DNA of 64,000 nt from Microlunatus phosphovorus NM-1 (GCF_000270245.1 NC_015635.1:1736001-1800000), one strand, 5' to 3'; positions 27,394-36,687 are shown, counted from the first letter of the stretch. Program-made: numbers and translations. The notes: generated from the letters alone by a model not told the origin.

Positions 27394-28098
27394 TCAGAGC
27401 AAAGACTCCCGATGCCACGTGCTGCGGGCCATCTGGCGAATCCTTCCACCGTTGTGGTCGACGCTCTCCCGGTAGGTGTAGCGCACCAGGAGCATCGCGC
27501 TCAGCTCGACCGCGACCGGATCCATCCGGCGATGCTGCCGGACCCAGTCGATCAGCGCTGCGGGATCGGCGATATCGCCGGCGAAGTGCAGCAGGCTTGC
27601 ATGGACAAGATCGCGCTGCCAGTCACCCTCACACCAGCCGTCTGCGCCGAGTTCGACGCGAAGTCGGCGCAGTAGCTCCCAGCACCTTTCATCGGTGGGC
27701 TCGAGCTGCGCCAGCACTCCACCGCCGGTCAAGGTGATCCCTGTCAGTTCCAACGGCACCGGCCCGATAGCCGTCGCCGTTCGCGCCATCGCTGACGCAT
27801 AGCGGGATGCCGCCGGGTCATCCGACCTGGCGTCCGGCCGGAACCGGTCCAAGGCACGAAGCGTCATATGGGCCGAGCCGGCCCGCCCGGTCTGGAAGTG
27901 ATCGTCGCCGGCAATGTCAGCTGCTTGCCGAGTGAGCCCGTCCAGGATCGACTCGACGTCCGCCGGGAGCAGAGCGACGATGCTGACCGGCCATCGCGAC
28001 CCGGAGGTGGGTGGCGTCTCTCGGTTGTGCGCACCCGACAGGACAGTCGGTACGGCAGCAGCGAAGAGGCCGTCGAACCTACTTCCGTACGTGGACAT
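27394..28098 (-). CDS. 2H phosphoesterase (2'-5' RNA ligase/LigT-like) family protein
   Basis: A 234-residue protein with the two HxT/S-hydrophobic motifs of the 2H superfamily: AHMTLRALDRF and VHASLLHFAGD. Members hydrolyse 2',3'-cyclic phosphates or 2'-5' linkages in RNA or nucleotides. The ATG at 28098 gives MSTYGSRFDGLF; the frame stays open upstream through a repeat-rich spacer but no coding character is seen there. The gene is isolated, opposite to its neighbours. Confidence 0.6.
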   Translation of the reverse strand: MSTYGSRFDGLFAAAVPTVLSGAHNRETPPTSGSRWPVSIVALLPADVESILDGLTRQAADIAGDDHFQTGRAGSAHMTLRALDRFRPDARSDDPAASRYASAMARTATAIGPVPLELTGITLTGGGVLAQLEPTDERCWELLRRLRVELGADGWCEGDWQRDLVHASLLHFAGDIADPAALIDWVRQHRRMDPVAVELSAMLLVRYTYRESVDHNGGRIRQMARSTWHRESLL

Positions 28099-28505
28099 GG
28101 CTGCTGAGCGTAGTTCGGCCGGCTCGGCCGACGCCGAACACTCCGGGGAGCCGGCGGTCGGGGCGGCTGGCGCCCAGGGGCCACAGACGACCGCGACTCC
28201 CGCGTGAAGCGCGTACGGCTGGCGCCCAGGGGCCACAGACGACCGTTGCGTTGTTGCTGGGGACGCGATGTCAGAGCAGGCGCGATACTCGACCCATGGC
28301 GAGGGAGGTGAGGATGTTGGGTGGCATCTCCGCAGGCAAGACTGGCAGCACATGGCAGGTAGACGATGTCCGGCCTGGTTGTGAGCTGCCACGGCTCGGC
28401 CGACGCCGAACAGCTCTGGGAATCCGCTGGTACGTATGGGCTTGAGTAGGCTGACCCGAGCACCTCTCGGTGCCGACGACTTGTGACGACGATCGAGGAA
28501 CGACC
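28099..28505. repeat. Repeat-bearing spacer between the 2H gene and ffh
   Basis: This 407-bp stretch has no convincing gene. It carries a 29-bp exact direct repeat (28165-28193 and 28217-28245, beginning GGCTGGCGCCCAGGGG) and a 20-bp exact repeat beginning GGCTCGGCCGACGCC (28121-28140 and 28393-28412). The GGCGCCC-AG-GGGCC core of the first repeat can form a small hairpin. The divergent promoters for the 2H gene and ffh must lie here; I cannot place them. GAGGA precedes the ffh start. Confidence 0.65.
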
Positions 28506-30068
28506 GTGTTCGACACTCTGCAGGACCGCCTGGCCGCAACGTTCAAGAACCTCCGCGGCAAAGGCCGCATCACCGAGGCCGATATCGACGAGACGGCTCG
28601 GGAGATTCGGCGCGCCCTGCTCGAGGCTGACGTCAACCTGGCGGTGGTCAAGGAGTTCGTGGCCGCGGTCAAGGAGCGGGCACGCTCCACGGAGCTGCAC
28701 GCCGCGCTGAATCCGGCGCAGCAGATCGTCAAGATCGTCAACGACGAGCTGGTCAGCATCCTGGGTGGCGAGACCCGGACCGTCAGATTCGCCAAGCGGC
28801 CGCCGACGGTGATCATGCTCGCCGGTCTGCAAGGTGCAGGCAAGACGACCCTGGCCGGCAAGCTCGCTCTCTGGCTGAAGGGTCAGGGGCACTCACCGCT
28901 GCTGGTCGCAGCCGACCTGCAGCGACCCAATGCCGTCAACCAGTTGCAGATCGTGGGTCAGCGGGCCGGCGTCCACGTCTTTGCTCCAGAGCCGGGCAAC
29001 GGGGTCGGGAACCCGATCGAGGTGGCCAAGAACTCCATTGCCGAGGCCGAACGCCGGCTCTACGACGTGGTCATCGTCGACACCGCCGGCCGGCTCGGCA
29101 TCGACGCGGAGCTGATGCAGCAGGCCGCGGACATCCGCGATGCGGTACGCCCGGACGAGGTGCTGTTCGTGGTCGACGCCATGATCGGCCAGGACGCCGT
29201 CAACACCGCGAACGCGTTCGCCGAGGGCGTCGGCTTCGACGGCGTGGTGCTGACCAAGCTCGACGGCGACGCCCGCGGCGGCGCGGCACTCTCGATCGCG
29301 AGGGTGACCGGCAAGCCGATCATGTTCGCCTCCAGCGGCGAGGGCCAGAAGGACTTCGACGTCTTCCATCCCGACCGGATGGCCAGCCGGATCCTCGGCA
29401 TGGGCGACATGCTCACCTTGATCGAGCAGGCGGAAAAGACCTTCGATGCCGAGCAGTCGGCCAAGGCCGCCGCCAAGCTCGCCGGTCAAGGGGGCGAGTT
29501 CGGACTCGCCGACTTCCTGCAGCAGATGCAGATGGTGCGCAAGATGGGGCCGCTGTCCAAGGTGTTCGGCATGCTGCCCGGAATGGGACAGCTCAAGGAC
29601 CAGATCGCCAACATCGATGAGAAGGAGATCGACCGGATCGAGGCGATCATCCACTCGATGACGCCGACCGAGCGGGACAATCCCAAGATCATCGACGGCT
29701 CGCGCCGGGCGCGCATCGCCAAGGGCTCCGGCACCCAGGTGAGCGAGGTCAACAACCTCGTCGACCGGTTCTTCGAGGCACGCAAGGCGATGACCGCGCT
29801 GGCCAGCGGCAAGATGCCAGGCATCCCGGGAATGCCCGGCATGGCGGGCCGTGGCGGCCCGAAGCGGCAGCAGCCCAAGGCCAAGAAGAAGAATGCCCGA
29901 GGCGTCTCGGGTAATCCGGCCAAGCGGAACGCGCCCAAGCAGGTGCCGGCCGCCGCCGATCCAGGCGCGGCGTTCGGCATGCCGCAGAATATGGATCCGG
30001 CCGAGCTGCAGAAGGCGCTCAGCGACTTCCAGCTGCCGCCGGAGCTGACCAAGCGTCTCGGCAAGTAG
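28506..30068 (+). CDS. ffh: Signal recognition particle protein Ffh
   Basis: A 520-residue SRP54 GTPase. N domain MFDTLQDRLAATFKNLRGKG, G domain with LAGLQGAGKTTLAGKLA at about residue 107, AADLQRPNAVNQL, DTAGRLGID and TKLDGDARGG, then the methionine-rich M domain (FLQQMQMVRKMGPLSKVFGM) that binds signal peptides and 4.5S RNA, and a basic Met/Gly/Lys-rich tail. GTG at 28506 follows GAGGA and matches the normal N-terminus. It works with FtsY (15381-16589). Confidence 0.97.
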   Translation: MFDTLQDRLAATFKNLRGKGRITEADIDETAREIRRALLEADVNLAVVKEFVAAVKERARSTELHAALNPAQQIVKIVNDELVSILGGETRTVRFAKRPPTVIMLAGLQGAGKTTLAGKLALWLKGQGHSPLLVAADLQRPNAVNQLQIVGQRAGVHVFAPEPGNGVGNPIEVAKNSIAEAERRLYDVVIVDTAGRLGIDAELMQQAADIRDAVRPDEVLFVVDAMIGQDAVNTANAFAEGVGFDGVVLTKLDGDARGGAALSIARVTGKPIMFASSGEGQKDFDVFHPDRMASRILGMGDMLTLIEQAEKTFDAEQSAKAAAKLAGQGGEFGLADFLQQMQMVRKMGPLSKVFGMLPGMGQLKDQIANIDEKEIDRIEAIIHSMTPTERDNPKIIDGSRRARIAKGSGTQVSEVNNLVDRFFEARKAMTALASGKMPGIPGMPGMAGRGGPKRQQPKAKKKNARGVSGNPAKRNAPKQVPAAADPGAAFGMPQNMDPAELQKALSDFQLPPELTKRLGK

Positions 30069-30078
30069 TTGGCGAGCC

Positions 30079-31209
30079 GTGCTCGGGGCTGACCGACTGC
30101 ACCTCCGGGGGGTGGTGCTCCCGGACGGGGACCACCGGGACGTCTGGGTGGCCGATGGCGTGGTGCGGCTCGAACCGGTCCGCGATGCCGTCAACCTCGG
30201 CGGAGCATTCATGCTGCCCGGGCTGGTCGATGCCCACTGCCACATCGGTCTGGAGTCCCAGGGCGCGGTCCCGTACGAGGTCGCTGAACAGCATGCGCTG
30301 GCCGAGCGACGGGCCGGCGCGTTGTTGCTGCGCGATGCCGGCAGCCCGGCGGACGCCCGCTGGATCGACGATCGCGAGGACCTGCCCCGGCTGATCCGCG
30401 CCGGCCGGCACATCGCGCGGCCGAAGCGCTATCTGCGCAACTACGGTGTCGAGATCGAGCCGGAGGAACTGGTTGCCGAGGTCGAGCGTCAGGTACGCCG
30501 CGGCGACGGCTGGGTGAAGCTGGTGGGGGACTGGATCGACCGCGAGGTGGGCGATCTGGCCCCGCTCTGGCCGTTCGAGACCGCCCGCGCAGCCATCGCC
30601 AGGGCCCATGAGCTCGGTGCCCGGGTGACAGCCCACGTCTTCGGTGAGCAGGCTGTCGCGGAGCTGGTGGCGGCCGGGATCGACGGTATCGAGCACGGGA
30701 CCGGCATCACCCCCGAGGTCATCTCGATGATGGCCGAGCGTCAGGTGGCGCTGGTGCCGACCATGCTTCAAGTGGACAATTTCGAGCGCTATGCACAGCA
30801 GGGCGAGGCGCGGTTTCCGCGCTATGCGGCGCATATGCGGGCGCTCTATGCGCGCCGGTCGGAGACCTTGGGTGCCGCGCATGACGCCGGCGTGCCGATC
30901 TATGCCGGCACCGATGCCGGCGGCTATCTCCCGCACGGTCTGGTCGCGCAGGAGATGGCGGCGTTGTCGACGATCCTCGGCAACCAGGGTGCCCTGGCCG
31001 CCGGATCGTGGGCGGCGCGGCGTTGGCTCGGGCATCCGGACATGCTGACCGACGGCGCGCCCGCCGACTTCGTGGTGTTCGATGCAGATCCCCGACTCGA
31101 TCTGCGCGTTCTCCAGGCCCCGAAGTACGTCGTCCTTCGTGGCCGGGTCATGGAGGCGGATGCGTCAAACTCACCCCGATCTGGCCCAGAACCCGGCGAT
31201 ATGCGGTGA
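30079..31209 (+). CDS. Amidohydrolase-family metal-dependent hydrolase
   Basis: A 376-residue TIM-barrel amidohydrolase. Metal ligands are seen in DAHCHIG (HxH near residue 53), TAHVFG, IEHGTGI and the catalytic aspartate in AGTDAGG; WVKLVGDW supplies the lysine position. Substrate is unknown; imidazolonepropionase- and prolidase-like enzymes are related. An amidohydrolase beside ffh is also found in mycobacteria. Its stop overlaps the start of the next gene by GTGA, tying it to the ABC system. Confidence 0.85.
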   Translation: MLGADRLHLRGVVLPDGDHRDVWVADGVVRLEPVRDAVNLGGAFMLPGLVDAHCHIGLESQGAVPYEVAEQHALAERRAGALLLRDAGSPADARWIDDREDLPRLIRAGRHIARPKRYLRNYGVEIEPEELVAEVERQVRRGDGWVKLVGDWIDREVGDLAPLWPFETARAAIARAHELGARVTAHVFGEQAVAELVAAGIDGIEHGTGITPEVISMMAERQVALVPTMLQVDNFERYAQQGEARFPRYAAHMRALYARRSETLGAAHDAGVPIYAGTDAGGYLPHGLVAQEMAALSTILGNQGALAAGSWAARRWLGHPDMLTDGAPADFVVFDADPRLDLRVLQAPKYVVLRGRVMEADASNSPRSGPEPGDMR

Positions 31210-33872
31210 GGCACCCACAGGTGAGGCGAGTTTTCCGCACTCTAGCGATAGTCGTGGCCGCTGTCGGCCTGATGCCGATCGTGCCGGCCTACGCAGACAC
31301 CCCGGCTGACGACACGACACCGGTGACCGAGACCGTGCTGAAGGTCCGCGGCACGCCGGAGTCGGACGGGAATCCGGTCACGCTGGATGCCTCGCTGTTC
31401 ACCACCAAGCCGGGAGTGCCGCAGCCGGCCATCCTCTTGGCCCATGGGTTCGGCGGCACCAAGGCCGACAGTGCTCCGATCGCGCAGCAGTTGGCCCGGC
31501 GGGGCTACACCGTCCTCACCTACACCGCACGAGGGTTCGGCGACTCCGGCGGTCTGATCCACCTCGGCAACCCGACCTACGAGGGCCGTGATGCAGTCCG
31601 CATGATCGATGCCGCTGCCACCCAACCCGAGGTCGCCAAGGAGGGCGACGATCCGGTGATCGGCGTCGCCGGGGCCTCGTACGGTGGCGCGGCAGCACTG
31701 CTCGCGGCCGGCCTGGATCAGCGAGTCGACGCGATCGTGCCGGCCTTCACCTGGCACTCGCTGACCCAGGCGCTGGTGCCCCAGTATGCGGTCAGCGCCT
31801 CGCAGGTCTCGCTCGCCGCCATCGACCCGGCCGATGACGTGGGGGTCTTCAAGCAGCGCTGGGCCGGAGTGTTCTTCCTCAGCGGCCTGGCGGACGGAGC
31901 GCCATCGCAGAACGGTGGCGGACGTTCCCCGCTGTGTGGCCGATTCGCCAACGACCTGTGCCAGGAGTATCTCCAGACCGCGCTCACCGGCACCCCGTCG
32001 CCAGGACTGGTCAACGTGCTGGACCGCTCCTCCATGAGCCGAGTGCTGTCCCGGATCACCGCGCCGACCCTGATCGTCCAGGGCGAGTCGGACACCCTCT
32101 TCACCCTTGACCAAGCCGACGCCAACTTCCGCGGGCTGCCGACCTCGACCCCGGCGGCGATGACCTGGGTGGCCGGTGGTCACGACGGCGGGATCGACCT
32201 CGATGCCTTGTTGCCGCAGCTGGAGGGTTGGTTCGACCGCTACCTGAAGCATGACGAGTCGGGGAACGCCGCGCCCACCTTCAGTGCAGTGGTCCCGGCC
32301 ACGGCTCTGCTCGGCAATGACCAGGGTCGCCGGGAGCCGACCAGCATCACGGCCGCGGACTATCCCGGACGGGACGGCGGCACGCTGGCCCGGCTGGCTG
32401 TGCCGTTGACCGGTGGGACCCAAGATGTGGTGTCGCCGCCGGGCGGCGTACCCACGGCAATGACCACGCTGCCTGGCGGTGGCTCGGCGGCGGCCGGTGC
32501 CGCGGCAGCCGGGGCGGCGTATCCGCTGGCCGTGCTGCCCGGACAGACGGCCGTCTTCACCAGCGACGTGCTGACCGAGCCCTTGACACTGCTCGGCAGC
32601 GGTCGGGTCCGCCTGGAGGTGACCTCCACCACGACCAGCGCCACCGTCTTCGTCGGCCTGTGGGATCTCGGTCCCGATGTGGCACCGGCTACGCCTGAGC
32701 CGGGGTCCGGCTCGGGCCAGCCCACTCCGGAGAACAGCGCCGAAGCCAGCCAGCCGACCAGCCTGGTGCCACAGACGGCCGTCCTGCCGCAGTCGGTGGT
32801 GGCACCGGTTCAGCTGCACGCGCTCACACCTGATCAGCCCACCACCGTCGAGGTGGCACTGCCGGCCGTGGCCCACCAGGTGCCGATCGGGCATCGGCTG
32901 CGCGTGGTCGTCTCCAGCACCGACGCCGCGTACGCCAACCGGAAGGACGGGACGGTCTATCAGATCGGACTGGCGGGTACGCCGCAGCTGACGGTGCCAC
33001 AGCTGCCGACCGTCCAAGTTGTGTCGCAGGGCCTGGACGTGCCGCTGCCGCTGGTGCTGGTCGTCTCCGGTCTGGTCGTCGCTGCGATCCTCGGTGCGGT
33101 CCTGCTCCGCCGACGGGAGCGGTCAGGTGTCGTACGGGAAGAGCTGCGAGCGACGCCGCTGGTGGTGGAGAACCTGGCCAAGACCTATGGCGGTGGCGTC
33201 CGGGCCGTGGACGGCGTCTCGTTCCGGGCCGAATCGGGCCAGGTCGTGGGACTCCTCGGACCCAACGGCGCAGGGAAGACGACGGTGCTGCGGATGCTGG
33301 TCGGACTCATCCGCCCCGACTCCGGCATGGTCTTCGTGCACGGCGAGTCGGTCAGCGAAGGGTCCGAGGTGCTGCGTGAGGTCGGGGCCTTCATCGAGGG
33401 TCCGGGGTTCCTCCCACATCTGACCGGACGGCAGAACCTGGACGCCTATTGGGAGGTCACCGGTCGCCCGCTGGACGAAGCGCAACTGGAGTCCGCCCTG
33501 GCAGTGGCCGGGCTCGGCGAGGCGATCGACCGTCGGGTACGCGGCTACAGCCAGGGCATGCGACAGCGGCTGGGAATCGCTCAGGCCATGTTGGGCAAGC
33601 CGCCGCTGCTGCTGCTCGACGAGCCGGCCAACGGGCTGGATCCGCCTCAGATCAATGCCATGCGGACGGTGCTGCATGACTATGCGGCAACCGGCCGGAC
33701 GGTGGTCGTCTCCAGTCACCTGCTCAGCGAGGTCGAGCAGACCTGCACCCATGTCGTGATGATGTCGGGCGGCAAGGTGGTGCTGACCGGCTCCGTGGTC
33801 GAGCTGACCCAGGATCACACGGTCTCGCTGGAGCACGTGTTCCTGGACATGCTGGCGGGGGCAGACCGATGA
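31206..33872 (+). CDS. Exported alpha/beta hydrolase (CocE/S15-like) fused to an ABC transporter ATPase
   Basis: An 888-residue fusion. GTG at 31206 overlaps the amidohydrolase stop and gives a signal peptide ending PAYA-DTP. Residues about 40-600 form a CocE/X-Pro-dipeptidyl-peptidase-like hydrolase with nucleophile Ser158 in GASYGG, Asp296 in GESDTLF and His326 in GGHDGG, plus a C-terminal jelly-roll-like region. A membrane helix at about 613-635 (LPLVLVVSGLVVAAILGAVL) is followed by RRRERS, then a full ABC ATPase: GPNGAGKTT near 685, SQGMRQRLGIAQ and LLLLDEPANGLD. So the hydrolase faces outside and the ATPase inside. The permease follows with ATGA overlap. Confidence 0.9.
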   Translation: MRHPQVRRVFRTLAIVVAAVGLMPIVPAYADTPADDTTPVTETVLKVRGTPESDGNPVTLDASLFTTKPGVPQPAILLAHGFGGTKADSAPIAQQLARRGYTVLTYTARGFGDSGGLIHLGNPTYEGRDAVRMIDAAATQPEVAKEGDDPVIGVAGASYGGAAALLAAGLDQRVDAIVPAFTWHSLTQALVPQYAVSASQVSLAAIDPADDVGVFKQRWAGVFFLSGLADGAPSQNGGGRSPLCGRFANDLCQEYLQTALTGTPSPGLVNVLDRSSMSRVLSRITAPTLIVQGESDTLFTLDQADANFRGLPTSTPAAMTWVAGGHDGGIDLDALLPQLEGWFDRYLKHDESGNAAPTFSAVVPATALLGNDQGRREPTSITAADYPGRDGGTLARLAVPLTGGTQDVVSPPGGVPTAMTTLPGGGSAAAGAAAAGAAYPLAVLPGQTAVFTSDVLTEPLTLLGSGRVRLEVTSTTTSATVFVGLWDLGPDVAPATPEPGSGSGQPTPENSAEASQPTSLVPQTAVLPQSVVAPVQLHALTPDQPTTVEVALPAVAHQVPIGHRLRVVVSSTDAAYANRKDGTVYQIGLAGTPQLTVPQLPTVQVVSQGLDVPLPLVLVVSGLVVAAILGAVLLRRRERSGVVREELRATPLVVENLAKTYGGGVRAVDGVSFRAESGQVVGLLGPNGAGKTTVLRMLVGLIRPDSGMVFVHGESVSEGSEVLREVGAFIEGPGFLPHLTGRQNLDAYWEVTGRPLDEAQLESALAVAGLGEAIDRRVRGYSQGMRQRLGIAQAMLGKPPLLLLDEPANGLDPPQINAMRTVLHDYAATGRTVVVSSHLLSEVEQTCTHVVMMSGGKVVLTGSVVELTQDHTVSLEHVFLDMLAGADR

Positions 33873-34684
33873 GCCGGCCATTGCCGCTGCGGGCCGAGAT
33901 CGTCCGGCAGCTGCGCCGCCGTCGCACTCTTGGTGTCTTCGCCGTGTTGGTCGCGCTGCCACTGATCCTGATCGCTGCGTTCTCGCTCGCCGACGATGAC
34001 CCCGGCCCGGGGTCACGCTCGTTCGTCGATCTCGGCCAGGCCAGCGGAGCCAATCTGACGGTGTTCGCGCTGTTCGCCTCCACCGGCTTCTTGATCATCG
34101 TGATCATCGCCTTGTTCGCCGGCGACTCGGTGCCGACCGAGGCATCCTGGTCGAGTCTGCGGTACCTGCTGGCGGCCCCGGTGCCGCGGACCCGGCTGGT
34201 GCGGCAGAAGCTCGTCGTTGCCGCCATCTTCTCGACGGTGGCTTTGGCCTTCCTGCCGGCCTGGTCGCTGCTGGTCGGCGGTGTCGCATACGGCTTCGGT
34301 CCCTATATCGGGCCGACGGGGGAGCAGATCGGCTGGCCCGGATTCGCGGGCCGGCTTGTCCTGATCGTGGTCTACCTGCTGCTCAGCCAACTCGTCGTGG
34401 CCGGGCTGGCGTTCGCGTTCGGCGTCTGGACCGACGCGCCGCTCGGGGCGGTCGGGGGCGCGGTGGTGATCATGATCGTGATGGCGATCCTGGACACCAT
34501 CGATCCGCTCGGCGAGCTGCGGCAGGCACTGCCGGGTCACTACAGATACGCGTGGACCGATGCGTTGGCGACCCGGGTCGACTTCTCCGACATGATCAAC
34601 GGAGCGCTGTGGTCGGTCGGGTACGCGGTGGTGCTGATCTCGGCGGCACTGTGGCACTTCCTGCGCAAGGACATCACCAGCTGA
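33869..34684 (+). CDS. ABC-2-type transporter permease
   Basis: A 271-residue integral membrane protein with about six helices, beginning MSRPLPLRAEIVRQLRRRRT (amphipathic, basic) and containing FLIIVIIALFAGDSVPTEAS, LRYLLAAPVPRTRLV, which resembles the coupling region of ABC-2 permeases. It overlaps the stop of the hydrolase-ATPase fusion by ATGA and is almost certainly its membrane partner in an exporter. Cargo unknown. Confidence 0.85.
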   Translation: MSRPLPLRAEIVRQLRRRRTLGVFAVLVALPLILIAAFSLADDDPGPGSRSFVDLGQASGANLTVFALFASTGFLIIVIIALFAGDSVPTEASWSSLRYLLAAPVPRTRLVRQKLVVAAIFSTVALAFLPAWSLLVGGVAYGFGPYIGPTGEQIGWPGFAGRLVLIVVYLLLSQLVVAGLAFAFGVWTDAPLGAVGGAVVIMIVMAILDTIDPLGELRQALPGHYRYAWTDALATRVDFSDMINGALWSVGYAVVLISAALWHFLRKDITS

Positions 34685-34688
34685 GCGG

Positions 34689-35393
34689 TCACCCGCGCAG
34701 GTGCCGCCCGAAGAAGGACTCGATCCGCCCCCACGCGTGCTTGGCCGACTCCGGTTCCGGGCCCACGCTCGCGATCTTCATCATCGGCCGCAGCAGCACC
34801 GGTCCGACCGGGACATCGTTGAGGAAGGAGTGTCCGGCTCGCCGATAGACCTTGAGGTCATAGTCGATCTGGTGTTCCTCCAGAGCTGCCGCGAGCTTGG
34901 TGATGCCGCCGCTCAGTCGGTCCTTGGCTCCGTAGCTGCCCACGATCGGGCAGGAGCCACGCAGCAGCTCGATGGCGTCCTCAGGGATCACGGCGTAGTT
35001 GACGGCGGCCGCATCGAAGCCGGAGCCCGCGACGGCCAAGGCGTACCCTCCACCCAGGCCGAACCCGATCACGCCGACCTTCCCGTTGCACTCGCGACGG
35101 TCGATCACCCAGGTCCGAGACTGCGCTATCACCTCGAACGGTGTGCCCTGCCGCGCCGTCAGGGACTCGAGAGCACTCTTCAGCGCGTCGTACCGCTGAC
35201 CGTCGCCGAGCAAGTCCGGCGCCACCACCAGATATCCGGCCGAGGCGAGCCGCTGAGCCTGTCGTCGGAGCACCTCATTGATGCCGTAACCCTCGTGCAG
35301 CATCACCACGCCCGGCCACCGTCCCGCACCCGCCGGCCGGGCAGAAACCGCCATCCGGTCGCCGATGGTCACGTCCTCGGTCACGGTCTCCAT
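34689..35393 (-). CDS. Dienelactone hydrolase-family protein lacking the nucleophile
   Basis: A 234-residue alpha/beta hydrolase close to dienelactone hydrolase: VVMLHEGYGINEVLRRQAQR, YLVVAPDLLGDG, an acid residue in GAKDRLSGG and a histidine in RRAGHSFLND. The nucleophile elbow reads GFGLGG, with glycine where the family has Cys or Ser (GxCxG/GxSxG), so normal hydrolysis should be impossible. It is convergent with the ABC permease (4-bp gap). Confidence 0.8.
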   Translation of the reverse strand: METVTEDVTIGDRMAVSARPAGAGRWPGVVMLHEGYGINEVLRRQAQRLASAGYLVVAPDLLGDGQRYDALKSALESLTARQGTPFEVIAQSRTWVIDRRECNGKVGVIGFGLGGGYALAVAGSGFDAAAVNYAVIPEDAIELLRGSCPIVGSYGAKDRLSGGITKLAAALEEHQIDYDLKVYRRAGHSFLNDVPVGPVLLRPMMKIASVGPEPESAKHAWGRIESFFGRHLRG

Positions 35394-35479
35394 GGCGGCA
35401 CGCTATCCGGTGGCGGGAGCGAGGAGATCCAGCGGTTAGGTAGGGGTCAGACCGTCGATGTCGAAGTGAGTGCGTACTC

Positions 35480-35527
35480 ACTGGTGCGCCAGGGTTGCTT
35501 CGCTTGAAGCAACCACAGCGCACCAGT
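35480..35527 (-). terminator. Strong hairpin downstream of the P-loop kinase gene
   Basis: Arms ACTGGTGCGC (35480-35489) and GCGCACCAGT (35518-35527) pair perfectly, then a 3x3 internal loop, then GGTTGCTTC/GAAGCAACC around a GCTT loop. It begins nine bases after the stop of the minus-strand kinase gene, where a terminator is expected. No T-run follows. A second small palindrome, TGAGT-GCGT-ACTCA (35467-35480), abuts it. Confidence 0.55.
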
Positions 35528-35535
35528 CGATGACG

Positions 35536-36057
35536 TCAGTCGGTCCAGCCGACGGTGCGGAGGACTTCACGGGCAATAGCTGGCGGCTCGGCATCGTCGA
35601 TTTGTACGACGAAGTCGTCCAGCTGGGCCGATTCGAGGATCGAGTCGAGTTCACCGATTCGCGCCAGGTGCCAGTCTCGCTCGGCGCCGGGCGGATGTCT
35701 TGCGGTGATCCTGGATTGGATCCGAGGGATCGGGACGACCAGCCGACACACGACGAATTGCTCATCGAGGGCACGCTCGTAGCGCTCGCGATCCCCAGGC
35801 TTCTCGATCACCCCGGCAAGGACGAGAACTCGGGCGCCCGCCTTGCGGAAGTTCGCGGTCACGGCCGCCAGGTTCTGCAGCTCCAGTTCCAGGTTGAACG
35901 GGTCGTCGGCCGGTGCGGGCCAGGCGTTGCGCAACCAGTCGAGGTCGATGACCGCGTATGGGATCCCGCGTTGCTGGAGCAGGTCGCCGATCGCCTCGGC
36001 AGCGGTCGTCTTCCCAGCCCCGACGGTTCCGTTGAGGAACAGAGCTCCCGATGGCAC
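35536..36057 (-). CDS. P-loop nucleoside/shikimate-kinase-like NTPase
   Basis: A 173-residue P-loop protein with Walker [18 protein letters not shown] at residue 8 and DLDW after beta2, a layout shared by adenylyl-sulfate, gluconate and other small-molecule kinases. The substrate cannot be identified. The start is GTG at 36057; no strong Shine-Dalgarno is seen. It is divergent from rpsP, sharing the 220-bp region 36058-36277, and followed by a strong hairpin. Confidence 0.7.
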   Translation of the reverse strand: MPSGALFLNGTVGAGKTTAAEAIGDLLQQRGIPYAVIDLDWLRNAWPAPADDPFNLELELQNLAAVTANFRKAGARVLVLAGVIEKPGDRERYERALDEQFVVCRLVVPIPRIQSRITARHPPGAERDWHLARIGELDSILESAQLDDFVVQIDDAEPPAIAREVLRTVGWTD

Positions 36058-36277
36058 CCCGATAGTCTGGCGGATGCGCCGGGATCTCGGCGATTTCGGG
36101 GCAGGGCGCGGATCTGGCAGAATGGCCGAGCTTCTATGTCTTGTGGTGCCCTCTCAACGCCGTGCGACATGGATCCACCCGAGTTCGCCGGCCGGTGGCC
36201 CACGCCGCGACGCGACCTCACCCGTACTTTGGCTGGGGCAGATCCCAGGCAATATCCACACAGGAGTAACCACACAC

Positions 36278-36685
36278 GTGGCTGTCAAGATTCGTCTGAA
36301 GCGACTGGGCAAGATCCGGTCGCCGCACTACCGCATCGTCGTCGCCGACTCGCGCACCAAGCGTGACGGCCGGGCGATCGAGGAGATCGGCAAGTACCAC
36401 CCGAAGAACGACCCGTCGGTGATCGAGGTCGATTCTGAGCGCGCACAGTACTGGCTCTCCGTCGGCGCTCAGCCGACCGAGGCCGTGGTGGCGCTGTTCA
36501 AGCGGACCGGTGACTGGCAGAAGTTCTCCGGCGACACCTCGCCCTCGGGTGTGGAGCCGCAGAAGGAGAAGAAGAACAAGCTCGACGCCTTCAACGCCGC
36601 TCTCGCCGACGCCGGCAGCGAGCCGAAGGTCGAAGCCATCTCCAAGAAGTCCAAGGATTCGGCCGACGAGTCCAGCGAGGCCTGA
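36278..36685 (+). CDS. rpsP: 30S ribosomal protein S16
   Basis: A 135-residue S16 starting [20 protein letters not shown] with [15 protein letters not shown]; the C-terminal extension beyond residue 85 ([17 protein letters not shown] and a charged tail) is usual for actinobacteria. GTG at 36278 is preceded by AGGAG at 36262-36266; longer upstream readings lack coding character. First gene of the rpsP-khpA-rimM-trmD operon. Confidence 0.97.
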   Translation: MAVKIRLKRLGKIRSPHYRIVVADSRTKRDGRAIEEIGKYHPKNDPSVIEVDSERAQYWLSVGAQPTEAVVALFKRTGDWQKFSGDTSPSGVEPQKEKKNKLDAFNAALADAGSEPKVEAISKKSKDSADESSEA

Positions 36686-36687
36686 GC

